From: Bartonella alsatica
Lineage (GTDB): Bacteria; Pseudomonadota; Alphaproteobacteria; Rhizobiales; Rhizobiaceae
Direction: 5' to 3'
Length of the DNA: 64,000 nucleotides
NCBI RefSeq assembly: GCF_013388295.1
Contig: NZ_CP058235.1
Span: 908,001 to 972,000 of the forward strand
The first letter of the stretch is position 1. Every line of letters begins with the position of its first letter. The notes under the pieces are model-generated. The model saw nothing but the letters and a program-made list of their open reading frames with translations. It ran no database searches and was not told the DNA's origin. A program made the translations under genes and the position numbers. Shown one piece after another: positions 16,501 through 28,526 of the stretch.

Positions 16501-19500
16501 TTAAGAGCCTAACGCATCTTCAAGAAACGCAGTAAGCTGTTCAAAATGTTTTACCATCAATCCAGAAGCCGGTGATGCACTTGCAGGACGCCCAGCATAA
16601 CGTGCACGTGAATATTGAGCATTAATATGTGTCAAAACCCATTCTAAATAAGGCTCAATAAATGACCAAGCCCCCATGTTTTTTGGTTCCTCTTGACACC
16701 AAAGAACTTCCGAATGCAAAAAGCGCGACAACACATCCACCAAAGCTTTCGCAGGAAAAGGATAAAGCTGTTCAACACGAAGCAAATAAATATCATTAAT
16801 ACCTCTTTTTTCGCGTTCTTCATAAAGGTCGTAATAAACCTTGCCCGTACAAAGAACGATACGGCGAATTTTATTGTCTTTTTGCAATTTAATAATAGAA
16901 TCTTTGAGGCATTCTGCATCATCAAGCAACAAACGGTGAAAACGGGTGTCCGGTCCCATTTCATTGAGAAAAGAAATAGCCCTTTTATGACGCAAGAGTG
17001 ATTTTGGTGTCATCAAAATTAATGGCTTACGAAAATCACGTTTAATTTGTCGACGCAAAATATGAAAATAATTTGCAGGCGTTGTACAATTAGCAACCTG
17101 CATATTATCTTCTGCACAAAGTTGAAGAAAACGCTCTAAACGTGCCGAAGAATGCTCTGGACCTTGCCCCTCAAAACCGTGAGGTAACAAGCACACAAGA
17201 CCAGACATACGAAGCCATTTACGTTCCGCAGAAGAAATAAATTGATCAAAAATGACCTGTGCGCCATTGGAAAAATCACCAAACTGGGCTTCCCAAAGAG
17301 TCAAACCACGTGGTTCAGCAAGCGAATACCCGTATTCAAAGCCAAGAACTGCTTCTTCAGAAAGCATAGAATTTACAACTTCATAAAGTGCCTGCCCTTT
17401 CTGCAAATGATTCAAAGGGATATAACGAGATTCATTCTCTTGATCATAAAGAACCGAATGACGTTGCGAAAAGGTTCCGCGTTCAACATCTTCACCAGAA
17501 AGACGAACTGGCGACCCTTCTAAACATAACGAACCAAAAGCTAAAGCTTCGGCTGTTGCCCAGTCAATTCCTTCACCAGTTTCAAACATTTTAGCACGGT
17601 TGCTCAAGAAACGTTGAATAGTTTTATGAACATGAAAATCTGTTGGAATTTCAACAAGCTTTTGGCCAATTTCCTTCAACGTTTTTAGCTCAATACCCGT
17701 AGCTCCAGAACGTTTTTCATCAGCATTACTAGCAACTTTAAGACCTGTCCAGCTTCCATCAAGCCAATCAGCCTTATTGGGTTTATAAGTAGCACTCGCT
17801 TCAAATTCAGCTTCAAGTTTATCACGCCACAGTTTTTTTTGCTGTTCAATCTCTTCTAAAGAAATCACTCCTTCTGCTATCAACTGATCACCATAAAGCT
17901 GAAGAGTCGTTTTGTGGTTACGAATAGCCTTATACATAAGTGGCTGTGTAAAAGAAGGCTCATCGCCTTCATTATGTCCATAACGACGATAACAAAACAT
18001 ATCAATTACCACTGGTTTATGGAAAATTTGACGAAATTCCGTTGCTACTTTTGAAACAAAAACAACAGCTTCAGGATCATCACCATTTACATGAAAAATT
18101 GGCGCATCGATCATCTTTGCTACATCAGATGGATAAGGTGAAGAACGCGAAAAGCGTGGATCAGTTGTAAATCCAATTTGATTATTTATAATCACATGAA
18201 CAGAACCTGCAACGCGATAACCTTTTAAACCTGAAAGACCAAAAGTTTCTTGAATAACACCTTGCCCTGCAAAAGCAGCATCACCATGAATGAGCAAAGG
18301 TAAAACTTTTGAACGCTCTTTTAACGGAAGTGCATCAGTGCGCATAGGCCCCACAAGTTGATCCTGTTTAGCACGTGTCTTTCCAATAACAACTGGATCA
18401 ACAATCTCAAGATGAGATGGATTTGCCAAGAGTGATAAATGAATTTTTTTACCATCAAATTCAAGATCCGCTGAAGTTCCCAAATGATATTTTACATCAC
18501 CAGACCCCTCTACATCATCAGGCTTATAAGATCCTCCTTTAAATTCATGAAAAATAGCTCTATGTGGCTTAGCAAGAACTTGTGAAAGAACATTTAAACG
18601 ACCACGATGAGCCATTCCTAAAACAACTTCCTGCACTCCTAAAACACTACTACATCTAATAATTTGTTCAAGAGCAGGAATCAATGCTTCACCACCATCA
18701 ATACCAAAACGCTTTGTTCCTTTATATTTTGTATCTAAAAACTGTTCAAATCCTTCCGCCTCTATAAGCTTATTAAGGATAGCTTTCTTGTTTTGTGGTG
18801 TGAAAGAAATTCGATTATCTGGTCCTTCAATACGCTCTTGAAGCCATGCTTTTTGAGCAGGATCAGAAATATGCATATACTCCACACCAATTGTTGAACA
18901 ATAGGTACGATTGAGAATTTCAAGCATCTGAGGAATAGTTGCATATTCTAATCCTAAAACATTATCAATAAAAATTGGACGCTCATAATCAGTAGAAGTA
19001 AAACCATAAGCTTCTGGAGAGAGTTCTTTGTAATCTTCCAATTTTTCTGCCAATTGAAGAGGATCAAGCCGTGCATGAAGGTGTCCACGAGCTCGAAAAG
19101 CACGAATCATCATGAGTGCACGAATAGAATCACGTGTTGCTTGAATAATATCCTGTTCGCTAGAAATCTTTCCCTCTTTCGTAGCATTCGTGACTACTTT
19201 TTCCTTTATCTTATCAGCAAGATTTTTTTCAAGAACAGACCAATCACCATCGAGAGCAGAAACCAATTCCCCATTTGCCTTTAATGGCCAGTGTTCATGT
19301 TTCCATGTCGCGCCTTCAGCGTTTTTGAGAACATCTTCTTTTTTATCATCAAGGTTTTCAAAAAAAATACGCCACTGTGAATCCACACTAGTAGGGTCTT
19401 TTTCATATTCGGCATAGAGCTGATTTATATAATCCGCATTTCCACCATACAGAAAAGACGTTTGTGCAAAAAGACTATTTATCTCGTCCTGCCTTGCCAT
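16501..19500 (-). CDS. sucA: 2-oxoglutarate dehydrogenase E1 component
   Basis: A 999-aa thiamin-diphosphate decarboxylase. The N-terminus carries the SucB-binding segment ([20 protein letters not shown]). Core motifs are [30 protein letters not shown], the ThDP/Mg segment [10 protein letters not shown], and [15 protein letters not shown]. The E1 C-terminus has EEPKNMGAW. It decarboxylates 2-oxoglutarate and succinylates the SucB lipoyl group in the TCA cycle. A clear GGAG Shine-Dalgarno precedes the ATG. It lies 155 bp downstream of sucD. Confidence 0.95.
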   Translation of the reverse strand: MARQDEINSLFAQTSFLYGGNADYINQLYAEYEKDPTSVDSQWRIFFENLDDKKEDVLKNAEGATWKHEHWPLKANGELVSALDGDWSVLEKNLADKIKEKVVTNATKEGKISSEQDIIQATRDSIRALMMIRAFRARGHLHARLDPLQLAEKLEDYKELSPEAYGFTSTDYERPIFIDNVLGLEYATIPQMLEILNRTYCSTIGVEYMHISDPAQKAWLQERIEGPDNRISFTPQNKKAILNKLIEAEGFEQFLDTKYKGTKRFGIDGGEALIPALEQIIRCSSVLGVQEVVLGMAHRGRLNVLSQVLAKPHRAIFHEFKGGSYKPDDVEGSGDVKYHLGTSADLEFDGKKIHLSLLANPSHLEIVDPVVIGKTRAKQDQLVGPMRTDALPLKERSKVLPLLIHGDAAFAGQGVIQETFGLSGLKGYRVAGSVHVIINNQIGFTTDPRFSRSSPYPSDVAKMIDAPIFHVNGDDPEAVVFVSKVATEFRQIFHKPVVIDMFCYRRYGHNEGDEPSFTQPLMYKAIRNHKTTLQLYGDQLIAEGVISLEEIEQQKKLWRDKLEAEFEASATYKPNKADWLDGSWTGLKVASNADEKRSGATGIELKTLKEIGQKLVEIPTDFHVHKTIQRFLSNRAKMFETGEGIDWATAEALAFGSLCLEGSPVRLSGEDVERGTFSQRHSVLYDQENESRYIPLNHLQKGQALYEVVNSMLSEEAVLGFEYGYSLAEPRGLTLWEAQFGDFSNGAQVIFDQFISSAERKWLRMSGLVCLLPHGFEGQGPEHSSARLERFLQLCAEDNMQVANCTTPANYFHILRRQIKRDFRKPLILMTPKSLLRHKRAISFLNEMGPDTRFHRLLLDDAECLKDSIIKLQKDNKIRRIVLCTGKVYYDLYEEREKRGINDIYLLRVEQLYPFPAKALVDVLSRFLHSEVLWCQEEPKNMGAWSFIEPYLEWVLTHINAQYSRARYAGRPASASPASGLMVKHFEQLTAFLEDALGS

Positions 19501-19655
19501 ATGCTTCTCCGGAACATTTATTCCGTCTCCTTGTATCTTTTTCCAATCTTAAACGTTTATAAAAAAACGAAGACCAGAAAATCAAAAAAGCTCACCTTTT
19601 ACATCTAACGCTTCATTTGAATAAGGATACATTCTTATTCAGATGAAGTCTTCTT

Positions 19656-20558
19656 TTACCCCTTCAAAACCGACATCAAGGTCTTGCCTATCTGTGATGG
19701 AGAAGGAGAAACCCGAATCCCGGCTGCCTCCATTGCAGCAATTTTATCTTCTGCCCCACCTTTTCCACCAGAGATAACAGCACCAGCATGCCCCATTGTA
19801 CGTCCTGGAGGAGCTGTACGACCAGCAATAAATCCAACCACCGGTTTTTTACGACCTTTTCTTGCCTCATCCTGGAGAAACTGCGCTGCTTCTTCTTCAG
19901 CACAACCACCAATTTCACCAATCATAACAATAGACTGGGTTGCATCATCTGCTAAAAACATTTCCAACACATCAACAAATTCGGTACCCTTAACAGGATC
20001 ACCACCAATACCAATAGCTGTGGTCTGTCCAAGACCTTCATGACTTGTTTGAAAGACTGCTTCATACGTTAAAGTTCCTGACCGTGAAACAACCCCAACC
20101 GAGCCTTTTCTAAAAATAGAACCTGGCATAATACCGATCTTACATTCATTTGGAGTGAGAACACCAGGACAATTAGGACCGATAAGACGTGATTTTGATT
20201 TTTCTAATTTTGCCTTGACTCCAACCATATCCATAACAGGAATACCTTCCGTAATACAGATAATCAAACGGATCTCAGCCTCAATAGCTTCTGTAATAGC
20301 TGCTGCCGCTCCCGCAGGAGGAACATAAATAACTGAAGCATCAGCGCCTGTTTTTTCTTTTCCTTCTGCAACGCTGGCAAAAATGGGAAGAGTTTCACCT
20401 TTTGCACTTTCCCATTTCTCACCACCCTTTTTAGGATTGACACCACCAACCATTTGCGTACCATAATAAGCAAGCGCCTGTTCTGTATGAAATGTTCCTG
20501 TTTTTCCTGTAAGCCCTTGAACCAGAACTTTTGTATCTTTATTCACAAGAATCGACAT
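19656..20558 (-). CDS. sucD: Succinyl-CoA synthetase subunit alpha
   Basis: A 300-aa protein with an N-terminal CoA-binding Rossmann domain ([17 protein letters not shown]), the segment [10 protein letters not shown], and the phospho-His in [12 protein letters not shown] near residue 255. With SucC it couples cleavage of succinyl-CoA to NTP formation. The start is 3 bases after sucC stops, so the subunits are made from one message. Confidence 0.95.
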   Translation of the reverse strand: MSILVNKDTKVLVQGLTGKTGTFHTEQALAYYGTQMVGGVNPKKGGEKWESAKGETLPIFASVAEGKEKTGADASVIYVPPAGAAAAITEAIEAEIRLIICITEGIPVMDMVGVKAKLEKSKSRLIGPNCPGVLTPNECKIGIMPGSIFRKGSVGVVSRSGTLTYEAVFQTSHEGLGQTTAIGIGGDPVKGTEFVDVLEMFLADDATQSIVMIGEIGGCAEEEAAQFLQDEARKGRKKPVVGFIAGRTAPPGRTMGHAGAVISGGKGGAEDKIAAMEAAGIRVSPSPSQIGKTLMSVLKG

Positions 20559-20561
20559 CGC

Positions 20562-21758
20562 TTAAACTCCCTTCACGGCTGCAACAATTTTTTGAGCAGC
20601 GTCATCCAAATCATCAGCGGGAATAACATTTAAACCACTGTCACTGATAATTGCTTTACCTTGCTCAACATTTGTACCTTCAAGACGAACAACCAAAGGA
20701 ACCTTTAAACCAACTTCGCGAACAGCAGCAACCACACCTTCAGCAATGACATCGCAACGCATAATACCACCAAAAATATTAACCAAAATGCCTTTAACAT
20801 TCGGATCAGCAGTGATAATTTTAAAAGCAGCAGTTACCTTCTCTTTTGAAGCTCCACCACCAACATCAAGAAAGTTTGCAGGCTCAGCTCCATAAAGCTT
20901 AATGATATCCATTGTCGCCATAGCAAGTCCCGCACCATTAACCATACAACCAATTGTGCCTTCAAGAGCAACATAAGCAAGATCATGTTTTGATGCTTCG
21001 ATCTCTTTTGGATCTTCTTCTGAAGTATCACGCAATTCTAAAATATCTGGATGACGGAACAGAGCATTATTATCGAAAGAAACTTTCGCATCAAGAATGC
21101 GCAAATGACCATCTTTCATCACAATAAGCGGATTAATCTCAAGAAGGCTCATATCTTTTTCACAAAACACTTTATAAAGAATTGGAAAAAGCTTTTCTCC
21201 ATCTTCTCTTGCACTATCACACAATACCAATGCATCACAAAGCCTTGCACAAACATCAGAGGTAACGCCCTGTGTAACATCAATGGGTAGAGTTAAAATT
21301 TTTTCTGGCGTTTTTTCAGCAACCGTTTCAATATCCATACCACCTTCTGTTGAAACAACAAAAGCCACCCGACCAACGCTACGATCAACTAAAAGTGAAA
21401 GATAAAGCTCCCGTTCTATATCAGCACCATCTTCAATATAAAGACGATTGACCTGTTTTCCTTCTGGACCAGTTTGCTTGGTTACCAAAGTTTTACCAAG
21501 CATTTCTTTTACATTAGCAACAACTTCTTCAACGGATTTTGCAAGCCGAACACCACCCTTTGCATCAAGAGAAAGTTCTTTAAACTTCCCTTTACCACGA
21601 CCACCAGCATGTATCTGACTTTTAACCACATAGAGTGGTCCAGGCAATTTCTTTGCCCATTTTTCAGCTTGCTCTACAGAATAAATAGCAACACCATTTG
21701 CAATTGGCGCTCCATATTCATGAAGCAGACGTTTGGCCTGATATTCATGGATATTCAT
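20562..21758 (-). CDS. sucC: Succinyl-CoA synthetase subunit beta
   Basis: A 398-aa ATP-grasp subunit. It begins [19 protein letters not shown], with the HAGGRGKGK nucleotide-binding motif, LEINPLIV and the C-terminal [13 protein letters not shown]; the FDVGGGA-like loop appears as [11 protein letters not shown]. It binds nucleotide and succinate and pairs with SucD. It is 90 bp downstream of mdh. Confidence 0.95.
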   Translation of the reverse strand: MNIHEYQAKRLLHEYGAPIANGVAIYSVEQAEKWAKKLPGPLYVVKSQIHAGGRGKGKFKELSLDAKGGVRLAKSVEEVVANVKEMLGKTLVTKQTGPEGKQVNRLYIEDGADIERELYLSLLVDRSVGRVAFVVSTEGGMDIETVAEKTPEKILTLPIDVTQGVTSDVCARLCDALVLCDSAREDGEKLFPILYKVFCEKDMSLLEINPLIVMKDGHLRILDAKVSFDNNALFRHPDILELRDTSEEDPKEIEASKHDLAYVALEGTIGCMVNGAGLAMATMDIIKLYGAEPANFLDVGGGASKEKVTAAFKIITADPNVKGILVNIFGGIMRCDVIAEGVVAAVREVGLKVPLVVRLEGTNVEQGKAIISDSGLNVIPADDLDDAAQKIVAAVKGV

Positions 21759-21848
21759 GCATTTGTCCTTTTCTTTTATGGATCATTTTATAATACTCAA
21801 ATCCTAATTTTTAAATACTCTGTTCTAATGAATAGAACCTTGCTCAAT

Positions 21849-22847
<999 letters not shown>

Positions 22848-23098
22848 TTACCAGCGCCAGTATAAATATTTCTTTGACTTTAGCCATATTTTAACAATAT
22901 CTTCAAAAGAAAAAAAAGAAGAAATTCACCAAACTTCTTTACTTCATAGAAGCTATAATCCTCCATGGAAACGTGCAATTAGAAAATTATTATGATGTAT
23001 CGATAAAGTGAATTTTTAAAAAATACAATAGAATTATTACACTTCTTTTAAATTCAAAAAGTTATATTCCTACAATTTACGCAAAGATAAAGTTATAA

Positions 23099-24280
23099 TC
23101 AGTTCTTTTCCTTCAAAAGAAAACGTTCTGCCCAAAATTTTAAATAATCCTGGCTTTGCATCTCGAAAAGGCGCGATTGTGTTCTCTGAAATTCAAATGT
23201 TTCAGACGTTTGCGCATGTCCCTTATACAAATCTTCAAGCTTCACTGCCGCTGACATAAACAATCTTATATGGCGTTCATAAAGAACATCAATAAGTAAA
23301 ATAAACCGTTTGGTTTCATTGCGACATGTATCATCCATCACTGGTACATTATCGACAAAAATCGTATGATAACGTTCCCCTAATGCTAAATATTCTGCTG
23401 CCGCCAAAGGTTTTGCACATAAATCTTGATAATCAAAGCGTGCACAACCCGCACCAGAGCGTGGAATATGAACAAGACGCCCTCTCATAAAAAACTCATC
23501 AGATGTTTCTTTTTGTCCTTGCAGCACCAGTGCCCAAGCTTGATCCATGCATTTATCTGCTCTCAACCCTAACGGCGTTATATACACATGTTGTAGATTC
23601 AATTTTTCAAGACGATAATCTGTTTTCGCATCAAGATTGACAACGCGAACATGTGCTTTCAAAACTTGAATAAAAGGTAAAAAGAGCTCTCGGTTTAAAC
23701 CGTTATAATAAAGATTATCTGGAGCAACATTTGAAGTCGCAACAAAGAAAATCCCTTTATCAAATAAAGCAGTGACAAGACGGCCAAGCACCATGGCATC
23801 AGCAATATCGGTTACACTAAATTCATCAAAACAAAGTACTTGGGCTTCTTGTGCAAGATCTTCAGCAACGGCTAAAATAGGATTATCTTGTCTAGCTTTT
23901 TTGTGCGTTGATGTTTGACGATAAATATTAATACGCTCATGCACATCGGCCATGAAATCATTAAAATGGGCGCGTTTTTTACGCTCCTTTGGCAAACAAG
24001 AAAAGAACAAATCCATCAGCATGGTTTTGCCTCGTCCTACTTCACCATAAATATACAGTCCCTGAAAGGAATTATCTCTATTACCTCGTCTTGAAATACG
24101 TGTAAAAGTTTGTTTCTTTCTCTTGAAAAAATGCCCAAATGCCCAACGACGAGAAACATTTTGCTCTGCAATTTTTTGTAACAAATTATCAAAATGCTCT
24201 GCTAAAGCCAATTGAGCAGAATCTAAACTGATTTCTTTTTTGAGCACCAGTTCTTTATAGCGTATTGAAACTAAAGTCAT
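23099..24280 (-). CDS. zapE: Cell division protein ZapE (AFG1-like ATPase)
   Basis: A 393-aa P-loop ATPase. It has Walker A GEVGRGKTMLMD near residue 80 and Walker B VLCFDEFSVTDIADA, followed by the sensor segment FVATSNVAPDNLYYNGLNRE, all typical of the AFG1/ZapE family. In E. coli ZapE acts at the Z-ring under stress. It lies upstream of the mdh operon in the same direction, as in other Rhizobiales. Confidence 0.87.
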   Translation of the reverse strand: MTLVSIRYKELVLKKEISLDSAQLALAEHFDNLLQKIAEQNVSRRWAFGHFFKRKKQTFTRISRRGNRDNSFQGLYIYGEVGRGKTMLMDLFFSCLPKERKKRAHFNDFMADVHERINIYRQTSTHKKARQDNPILAVAEDLAQEAQVLCFDEFSVTDIADAMVLGRLVTALFDKGIFFVATSNVAPDNLYYNGLNRELFLPFIQVLKAHVRVVNLDAKTDYRLEKLNLQHVYITPLGLRADKCMDQAWALVLQGQKETSDEFFMRGRLVHIPRSGAGCARFDYQDLCAKPLAAAEYLALGERYHTIFVDNVPVMDDTCRNETKRFILLIDVLYERHIRLFMSAAVKLEDLYKGHAQTSETFEFQRTQSRLFEMQSQDYLKFWAERFLLKEKN

Positions 24281-24379
24281 CTAAACAACCTTTTTTAAAC
24301 CGTTTTCAATGAGAAATACAGGCTTACTTCATAGACCTATACACATATTCCTTATTTTCTATAAACGGCTAAAAACGTT

Positions 24380-24925
24380 CTAACGGCTCAAAACAACTGG
24401 AAAATCATCAAGTGTACGTCCTTCAAAGCGATCAACATTGGAAGAATAAAGAGTAACAATAATGCGTCCTGAATTATTATAGAAATATAATCTTTTTCCT
24501 TTAACAGCCCACGAATTTACTTGAGAAACGATTCCTGGGCAGTGTAAAGGGCCAGCACGGTATCCTTGGCCAAATTTTGTTTGTGGTGTTGCAATTCGGC
24601 ATGTCTTACCATCCATAGAAAGATTCCATACCCCAGCAATACTCGCAGGAAACAAATCAACGGCATTACCTGGCAATTTGAAATTAGCCATTCGTCCATC
24701 ACTCTGAGAACTTCCTTTCTCATATATAGAAACATCTGCTGCCCCAGACGCTGATAAACGAGAAGACGATACATCAGACATCACTTCTGTTGGCATTTGT
24801 TGAAGTGGATAAAAAACTTCTAATGTGTTGCTACTCTCATAACTGTTAAACTGTGATGTTAAGCATCCTCCTAAAAATGTTACAGTTGATATTACAACGA
24901 AAAATGAAATTTTTGAAAATGACAT
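24380..24925 (-). CDS. Omp19-like outer-membrane lipoprotein (protease-inhibitor Inh fold)
   Basis: A 181-aa lipoprotein. The signal peptide MSFSKISFFVVISTVTFLGG is followed by the lipobox Cys (LGGC). A Ser-rich spacer leads to a C-terminal domain with AGVWNLSMDGKTCRIATPQT, GQGYRAGPLHCPG and a C-terminal VVLSR end. These blocks match Brucella Omp19, an outer-membrane lipoprotein reported to inhibit host proteases. A frame is open 56 codons further upstream, but ATG 24925 has a GGGAAAGAG Shine-Dalgarno and gives a proper lipoprotein signal. Two Cys in the domain likely pair. Confidence 0.85.
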   Translation of the reverse strand: MSFSKISFFVVISTVTFLGGCLTSQFNSYESSNTLEVFYPLQQMPTEVMSDVSSSRLSASGAADVSIYEKGSSQSDGRMANFKLPGNAVDLFPASIAGVWNLSMDGKTCRIATPQTKFGQGYRAGPLHCPGIVSQVNSWAVKGKRLYFYNNSGRIIVTLYSSNVDRFEGRTLDDFPVVLSR

Positions 24926-25157
24926 ATCTATACTCTTTCCCACGACAATAAATAAGCTCACTAAAAGAAATAGCGAACATTCGTTATATGGCATTTTACA
25001 AAGATACATTAACAAATTAAAAAAAACAGGATGAAAATTATCTATTTTGAATGACAAATAATTCTTGCCATCAGTTTTATATCTATTAAGCACTAGAAAT
25101 TTATAAGATTTTCAGTCATATATCTTTGTGGGCATTCACTAAAAATAGAGAAATTTC

Positions 25158-26009
25158 ATGAAAATACCATTCAGCAAAATGAACGGTCTTGGAAATCAAA
25201 TCATTGTTGCTGATATGTGTAATAGCACACATGCTATCACACCAGAGGCAATTTTTGCTTTAGCAAGAGATCCCCAAACATATTTTGATCAAATTATGGC
25301 TATCTATCCAGCTACCCAAAAAGAAGCTGATTTCCGCATCGAAATATGGAACGCTGACGGTTCAATAGCTAAAGCATGTGGTAATGGTACCCGCTGCGTA
25401 ATCGCATGGCTCATTGACCATAATTTTGGTAAAAGCTTTCGATTGGAAACACCCGCTGGAATTATTGAAGGTAAACACCAAAGTGGCAACCTCATCTCTG
25501 TTGATATGGGACGCCCAATTTTCAATGCTAAAGAGATGCCTGTTTCACGTGAAATAGTGGATACCAATCATGTAAAACTTACCGCTGGTCCTTTAAAAGA
25601 TGCTTGTCTTGTATCCGTTGGCAATCTTCATGCTATTTTTTTTGTTGAAAGCAATATTCAACACATTCCATTAGAAAAATATGGACCAAAACTTGAACAT
25701 GATCCCCTTTTTACAGAACGGTGCAATATTTCCATTGCTTGTGCTACATCACAGAAAAGTCTAAATTTACGAACATGGGAGAGAGGAGCAGGTTTAACGC
25801 AAGCATGCGGCAGCGCTGCTTGTGCTGGTGCGGTGTCTGCCTACCGACGTGGACTCACACAACGCCATATTGATGTAAATTTACCAGGAGGGAAACTGAA
25901 TATTTTTTATCGAGAAGACGATCATATTATTATGACAGGACCAGTTAAATACGAATTTAGTGGTTTTTTTAATCCTTTAACAGGAAACTATAAAAAGGAT
26001 TTTTTTTGA
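25158..26009 (+). CDS. dapF: Diaminopimelate epimerase
   Basis: A 283-aa cofactor-free racemase with two Cys in symmetric halves: KACGNGTRC and TQACGSAACAG. It interconverts LL- and meso-diaminopimelate for peptidoglycan and lysine. It begins MKIPFSKMNGLGNQIIVAD, the usual N-terminus. The stop overlaps the mtaB start (TGATG). A parS-like sequence lies inside the gene at 25541-25556, coding for PVSREI. Confidence 0.93.
   Translation: MKIPFSKMNGLGNQIIVADMCNSTHAITPEAIFALARDPQTYFDQIMAIYPATQKEADFRIEIWNADGSIAKACGNGTRCVIAWLIDHNFGKSFRLETPAGIIEGKHQSGNLISVDMGRPIFNAKEMPVSREIVDTNHVKLTAGPLKDACLVSVGNLHAIFFVESNIQHIPLEKYGPKLEHDPLFTERCNISIACATSQKSLNLRTWERGAGLTQACGSAACAGAVSAYRRGLTQRHIDVNLPGGKLNIFYREDDHIIMTGPVKYEFSGFFNPLTGNYKKDFF
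25541..25556. other. parS-like site inside dapF
   Basis: TGTTTCACGTGAAATA matches the canonical parS TGTTTCACGTGAAACA at 15 of 16 positions, with an intact 12-base palindromic core TTTCACGTGAAA. It is about 5 kb from parB and 7.3 kb from the next parS-like site. Confidence 0.6.
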
Positions 26010-27292
26010 TGACTATAGAAATTGTAACTTTTGGTTGTCGACTCAATAGCTACGAAACAGAAATCATACGCAAAGAAAGTGCTTCTTCGGGGCTAGATCA
26101 ACTTAAAGATGGTGCTATTATCTTTAATACTTGTGCTGTCACAGCCGAGGCTGTGCGACAAGCAAAACAAGCTATTCGAAAAGCAAAACGTAAAAATCCA
26201 CATGTTCGTATTATTGTCACGGGATGTGCCGCACAAACAGAAGCGAAAAATTTTGCCCTAATGACAGAAGTGGATCTTATTTTAGGAAATGAAGAAAAGC
26301 TCCATGCTCATTCTTACCGTCAACTCCCTGATTTTGGTATCAACCATGATGAAAAATTGCGTGTCAATGACATCATGGAAGTGCAAAAAATTGCTCCGCA
26401 TATGGTTAGTTCAATGGAAGAACGCACACGCGCTTTTGTACAAATACAAAATGGATGTGATCATCGCTGTACATTTTGTATTATTCCGTATGGACGTGGA
26501 CCATCACGCTCAGTACCTATGGGTACTGTAATTGAACAAATTAAACAACTAACAGGCAACGGTATTCAAGAAGTAGTTCTTACAGGCGTCGACCTCACAA
26601 GCTATGGACACGACCTTCCCGGAAAAACAACCTTAGGAAAATTAACTTCAGCCATATTACATCATGTTCCTGACTTGCCCCGGTTGCGCCTTTCATCAAT
26701 TGATTCTATCGAAGCAGATCAAGAACTTATAAATCTTTTAGCTTATGAAGAAAGGATAATGCCACATTTACATTTATCTTTGCAAGCAGGCGATAATATG
26801 ATTTTAAAGCGAATGAAACGGCGGCACTTGCGCGAACATGCAATTCAATTCTGCCAAGATTTACGCGCCAAACGTCCTACAATGGTCTACGGTGCCGATT
26901 TAATTGCTGGTTTTCCTACTGAAACAGAAGAGATGTTCCAAAATAGTCTCGCTCTGATCAATGACTGTAATTTAACACATCTTCATGTCTTTCCTTTCAG
27001 TCCAAGAGAAGGAACACCTGCCGCACGTATGCCACAAATCAATCGTACGGTAATTAAGATACGTGCAGAAAGATTGCGTAAAGCAGGTGAGAAAGCTTAT
27101 CAAAAGCATCTTACTCACTTACAAAACAGTCAGCAAAAAATTCTTGTTGAAAAAGATGAAATTGGACGGACAGAAGATTATACCCTTGCAAAAGTTAAAG
27201 GTGCAAAAGCTGGAACAATTGTTCAAGCTCTAATTGTTGATCACGATGGCAATAAATTGATTGCTATTCTCCCGGAATTGAATGCAGCCTAA
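26009..27292 (+). CDS. mtaB: tRNA t6A37 methylthiotransferase MtaB
   Basis: A 427-aa radical-SAM methylthiotransferase. The N-terminal UPF0004 domain has Cys residues in FGCRLN, NTCAVTAEA and VTGCAAQ. The radical-SAM cluster is CDHRCTFCIIPYGRGPSRS. It converts t6A to ms2t6A at position 37 of ANN-reading tRNAs. The frame opens at a TTG three bases earlier, but ATG 26009 overlaps the dapF stop (TGATG), typical of coupled genes. ftsY follows after 13 bp. Confidence 0.92.
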   Translation: MTIEIVTFGCRLNSYETEIIRKESASSGLDQLKDGAIIFNTCAVTAEAVRQAKQAIRKAKRKNPHVRIIVTGCAAQTEAKNFALMTEVDLILGNEEKLHAHSYRQLPDFGINHDEKLRVNDIMEVQKIAPHMVSSMEERTRAFVQIQNGCDHRCTFCIIPYGRGPSRSVPMGTVIEQIKQLTGNGIQEVVLTGVDLTSYGHDLPGKTTLGKLTSAILHHVPDLPRLRLSSIDSIEADQELINLLAYEERIMPHLHLSLQAGDNMILKRMKRRHLREHAIQFCQDLRAKRPTMVYGADLIAGFPTETEEMFQNSLALINDCNLTHLHVFPFSPREGTPAARMPQINRTVIKIRAERLRKAGEKAYQKHLTHLQNSQQKILVEKDEIGRTEDYTLAKVKGAKAGTIVQALIVDHDGNKLIAILPELNAA

Positions 27293-27305
27293 GCAGGAAA
27301 TCTTT

Positions 27306-28526
27306 ATGAAAAAGTCTTTTATCAAAAAAATGCTCTCTTTTAAAAAGCCTAAAGAGCCGGAACTGCAACGAATTTCCACTCCGTATGAAGCTGATATGAA
27401 AGACAAAAATGGAATTACAAAAAACAATTTGTCCCCTATAGAAGTTGTAAAAGAAGAGCAAACAGAAAATCAAAGTACAACACCTAAAAACCATACTGGA
27501 GAAACACGACCTTTTGAATCCCATTCTGGCAAAGTAATTGTCACAAACACAATTAGTGAAAAAAAAATTGAAGAACTTTCATCAGTATCCTCTGTCGAAC
27601 AGAAAAAAACAGCGTGGTTTTGGCGCCTTAAAAAAGGTTTAGCCCTTTCTTCACAACGCTTAAACGAATCGATTGGTGACCTCTTTGTTAAAGGAAAACT
27701 TGATGAAGACACATTACAAGAGCTAGAAGATATCCTTATCCAAGCTGATCTTGGTGTAGAAACGGCTACACGTATTACCGATAATCTAGCTTCCAATCGC
27801 TATGAGAAGAATCTATCTTCAGATGACATTCACACCATTATGGAAAATGAAATAAAGAAAGTGTTGGAACCTGTTGCAATTCCACTAGAACTTGATCTTA
27901 ACCATAAACCTCACGTTATTTTATTGGTAGGTGTAAATGGCACTGGAAAAACGACAACTATTGGAAAACTTGCAGCAAAACTCACCTCAGGAGGATTAAA
28001 AGTTATGCTAGCTGCCTGCGACACATTCCGCGCCGCAGCTATTGAACAGCTACACGTTTGGGGTGACCGTACAGGATCTCCTGTTATTTCAACAAAACTC
28101 GGTGCAGATGCAGCTAGCTTAGCATTTGATGCTTATGAAAAAGCAAAAAAAGTAAATAGTGATGTATTGATTATTGACACAGCTGGACGCCTACAAAACA
28201 AAACTGAACTGATGGACGAATTGGCAAAAATCATTCGTGTTTTAGGCAAACACTCTCCCCAAGCCCCCCATACAATCCTTCAAACGCTTGATGCAACCAC
28301 TGGGCAAAATGCACTAAATCAAGTAGATACTTTCCGTAATATTGCTGGTGTTAATGGTTTAGTCATGACAAAGCTCGATGGTACTGCACGAGGAGGAATT
28401 CTTGTCGCCATTGCAGCAAAATATAACTTACCCATTTATTTTATTGGTATAGGTGAGAATATAGAAGATCTTCAGCCTTTTTCTGCTTCTGACTTTGCCA
28501 AAACCATCGTAGGAAGGTACGCATGA
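27306..28526 (+). CDS. ftsY: Signal recognition particle receptor FtsY
   Basis: A 406-aa SRP GTPase. An N-terminal charged, low-complexity A domain (about 110 residues) is followed by the N domain (DLFVKGKLDEDTLQELEDIL) and the G domain with GVNGTGKTTTIGKLA, DTAGR and TKLDGTARGG. It docks ribosome-SRP complexes at the inner membrane. ATG 27306 has AGGAAATC ahead and fits better than an ATG at 27282, which overlaps the mtaB end. It overlaps yciB by 4 bases. Confidence 0.92.
   Translation: MKKSFIKKMLSFKKPKEPELQRISTPYEADMKDKNGITKNNLSPIEVVKEEQTENQSTTPKNHTGETRPFESHSGKVIVTNTISEKKIEELSSVSSVEQKKTAWFWRLKKGLALSSQRLNESIGDLFVKGKLDEDTLQELEDILIQADLGVETATRITDNLASNRYEKNLSSDDIHTIMENEIKKVLEPVAIPLELDLNHKPHVILLVGVNGTGKTTTIGKLAAKLTSGGLKVMLAACDTFRAAAIEQLHVWGDRTGSPVISTKLGADAASLAFDAYEKAKKVNSDVLIIDTAGRLQNKTELMDELAKIIRVLGKHSPQAPHTILQTLDATTGQNALNQVDTFRNIAGVNGLVMTKLDGTARGGILVAIAAKYNLPIYFIGIGENIEDLQPFSASDFAKTIVGRYA

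Noticed and set aside
19684..20043. 119-codon ORF antisense to sucD
   Set aside because: Pro/Ala-rich shadow of a complete sucD; no ribosome binding site.
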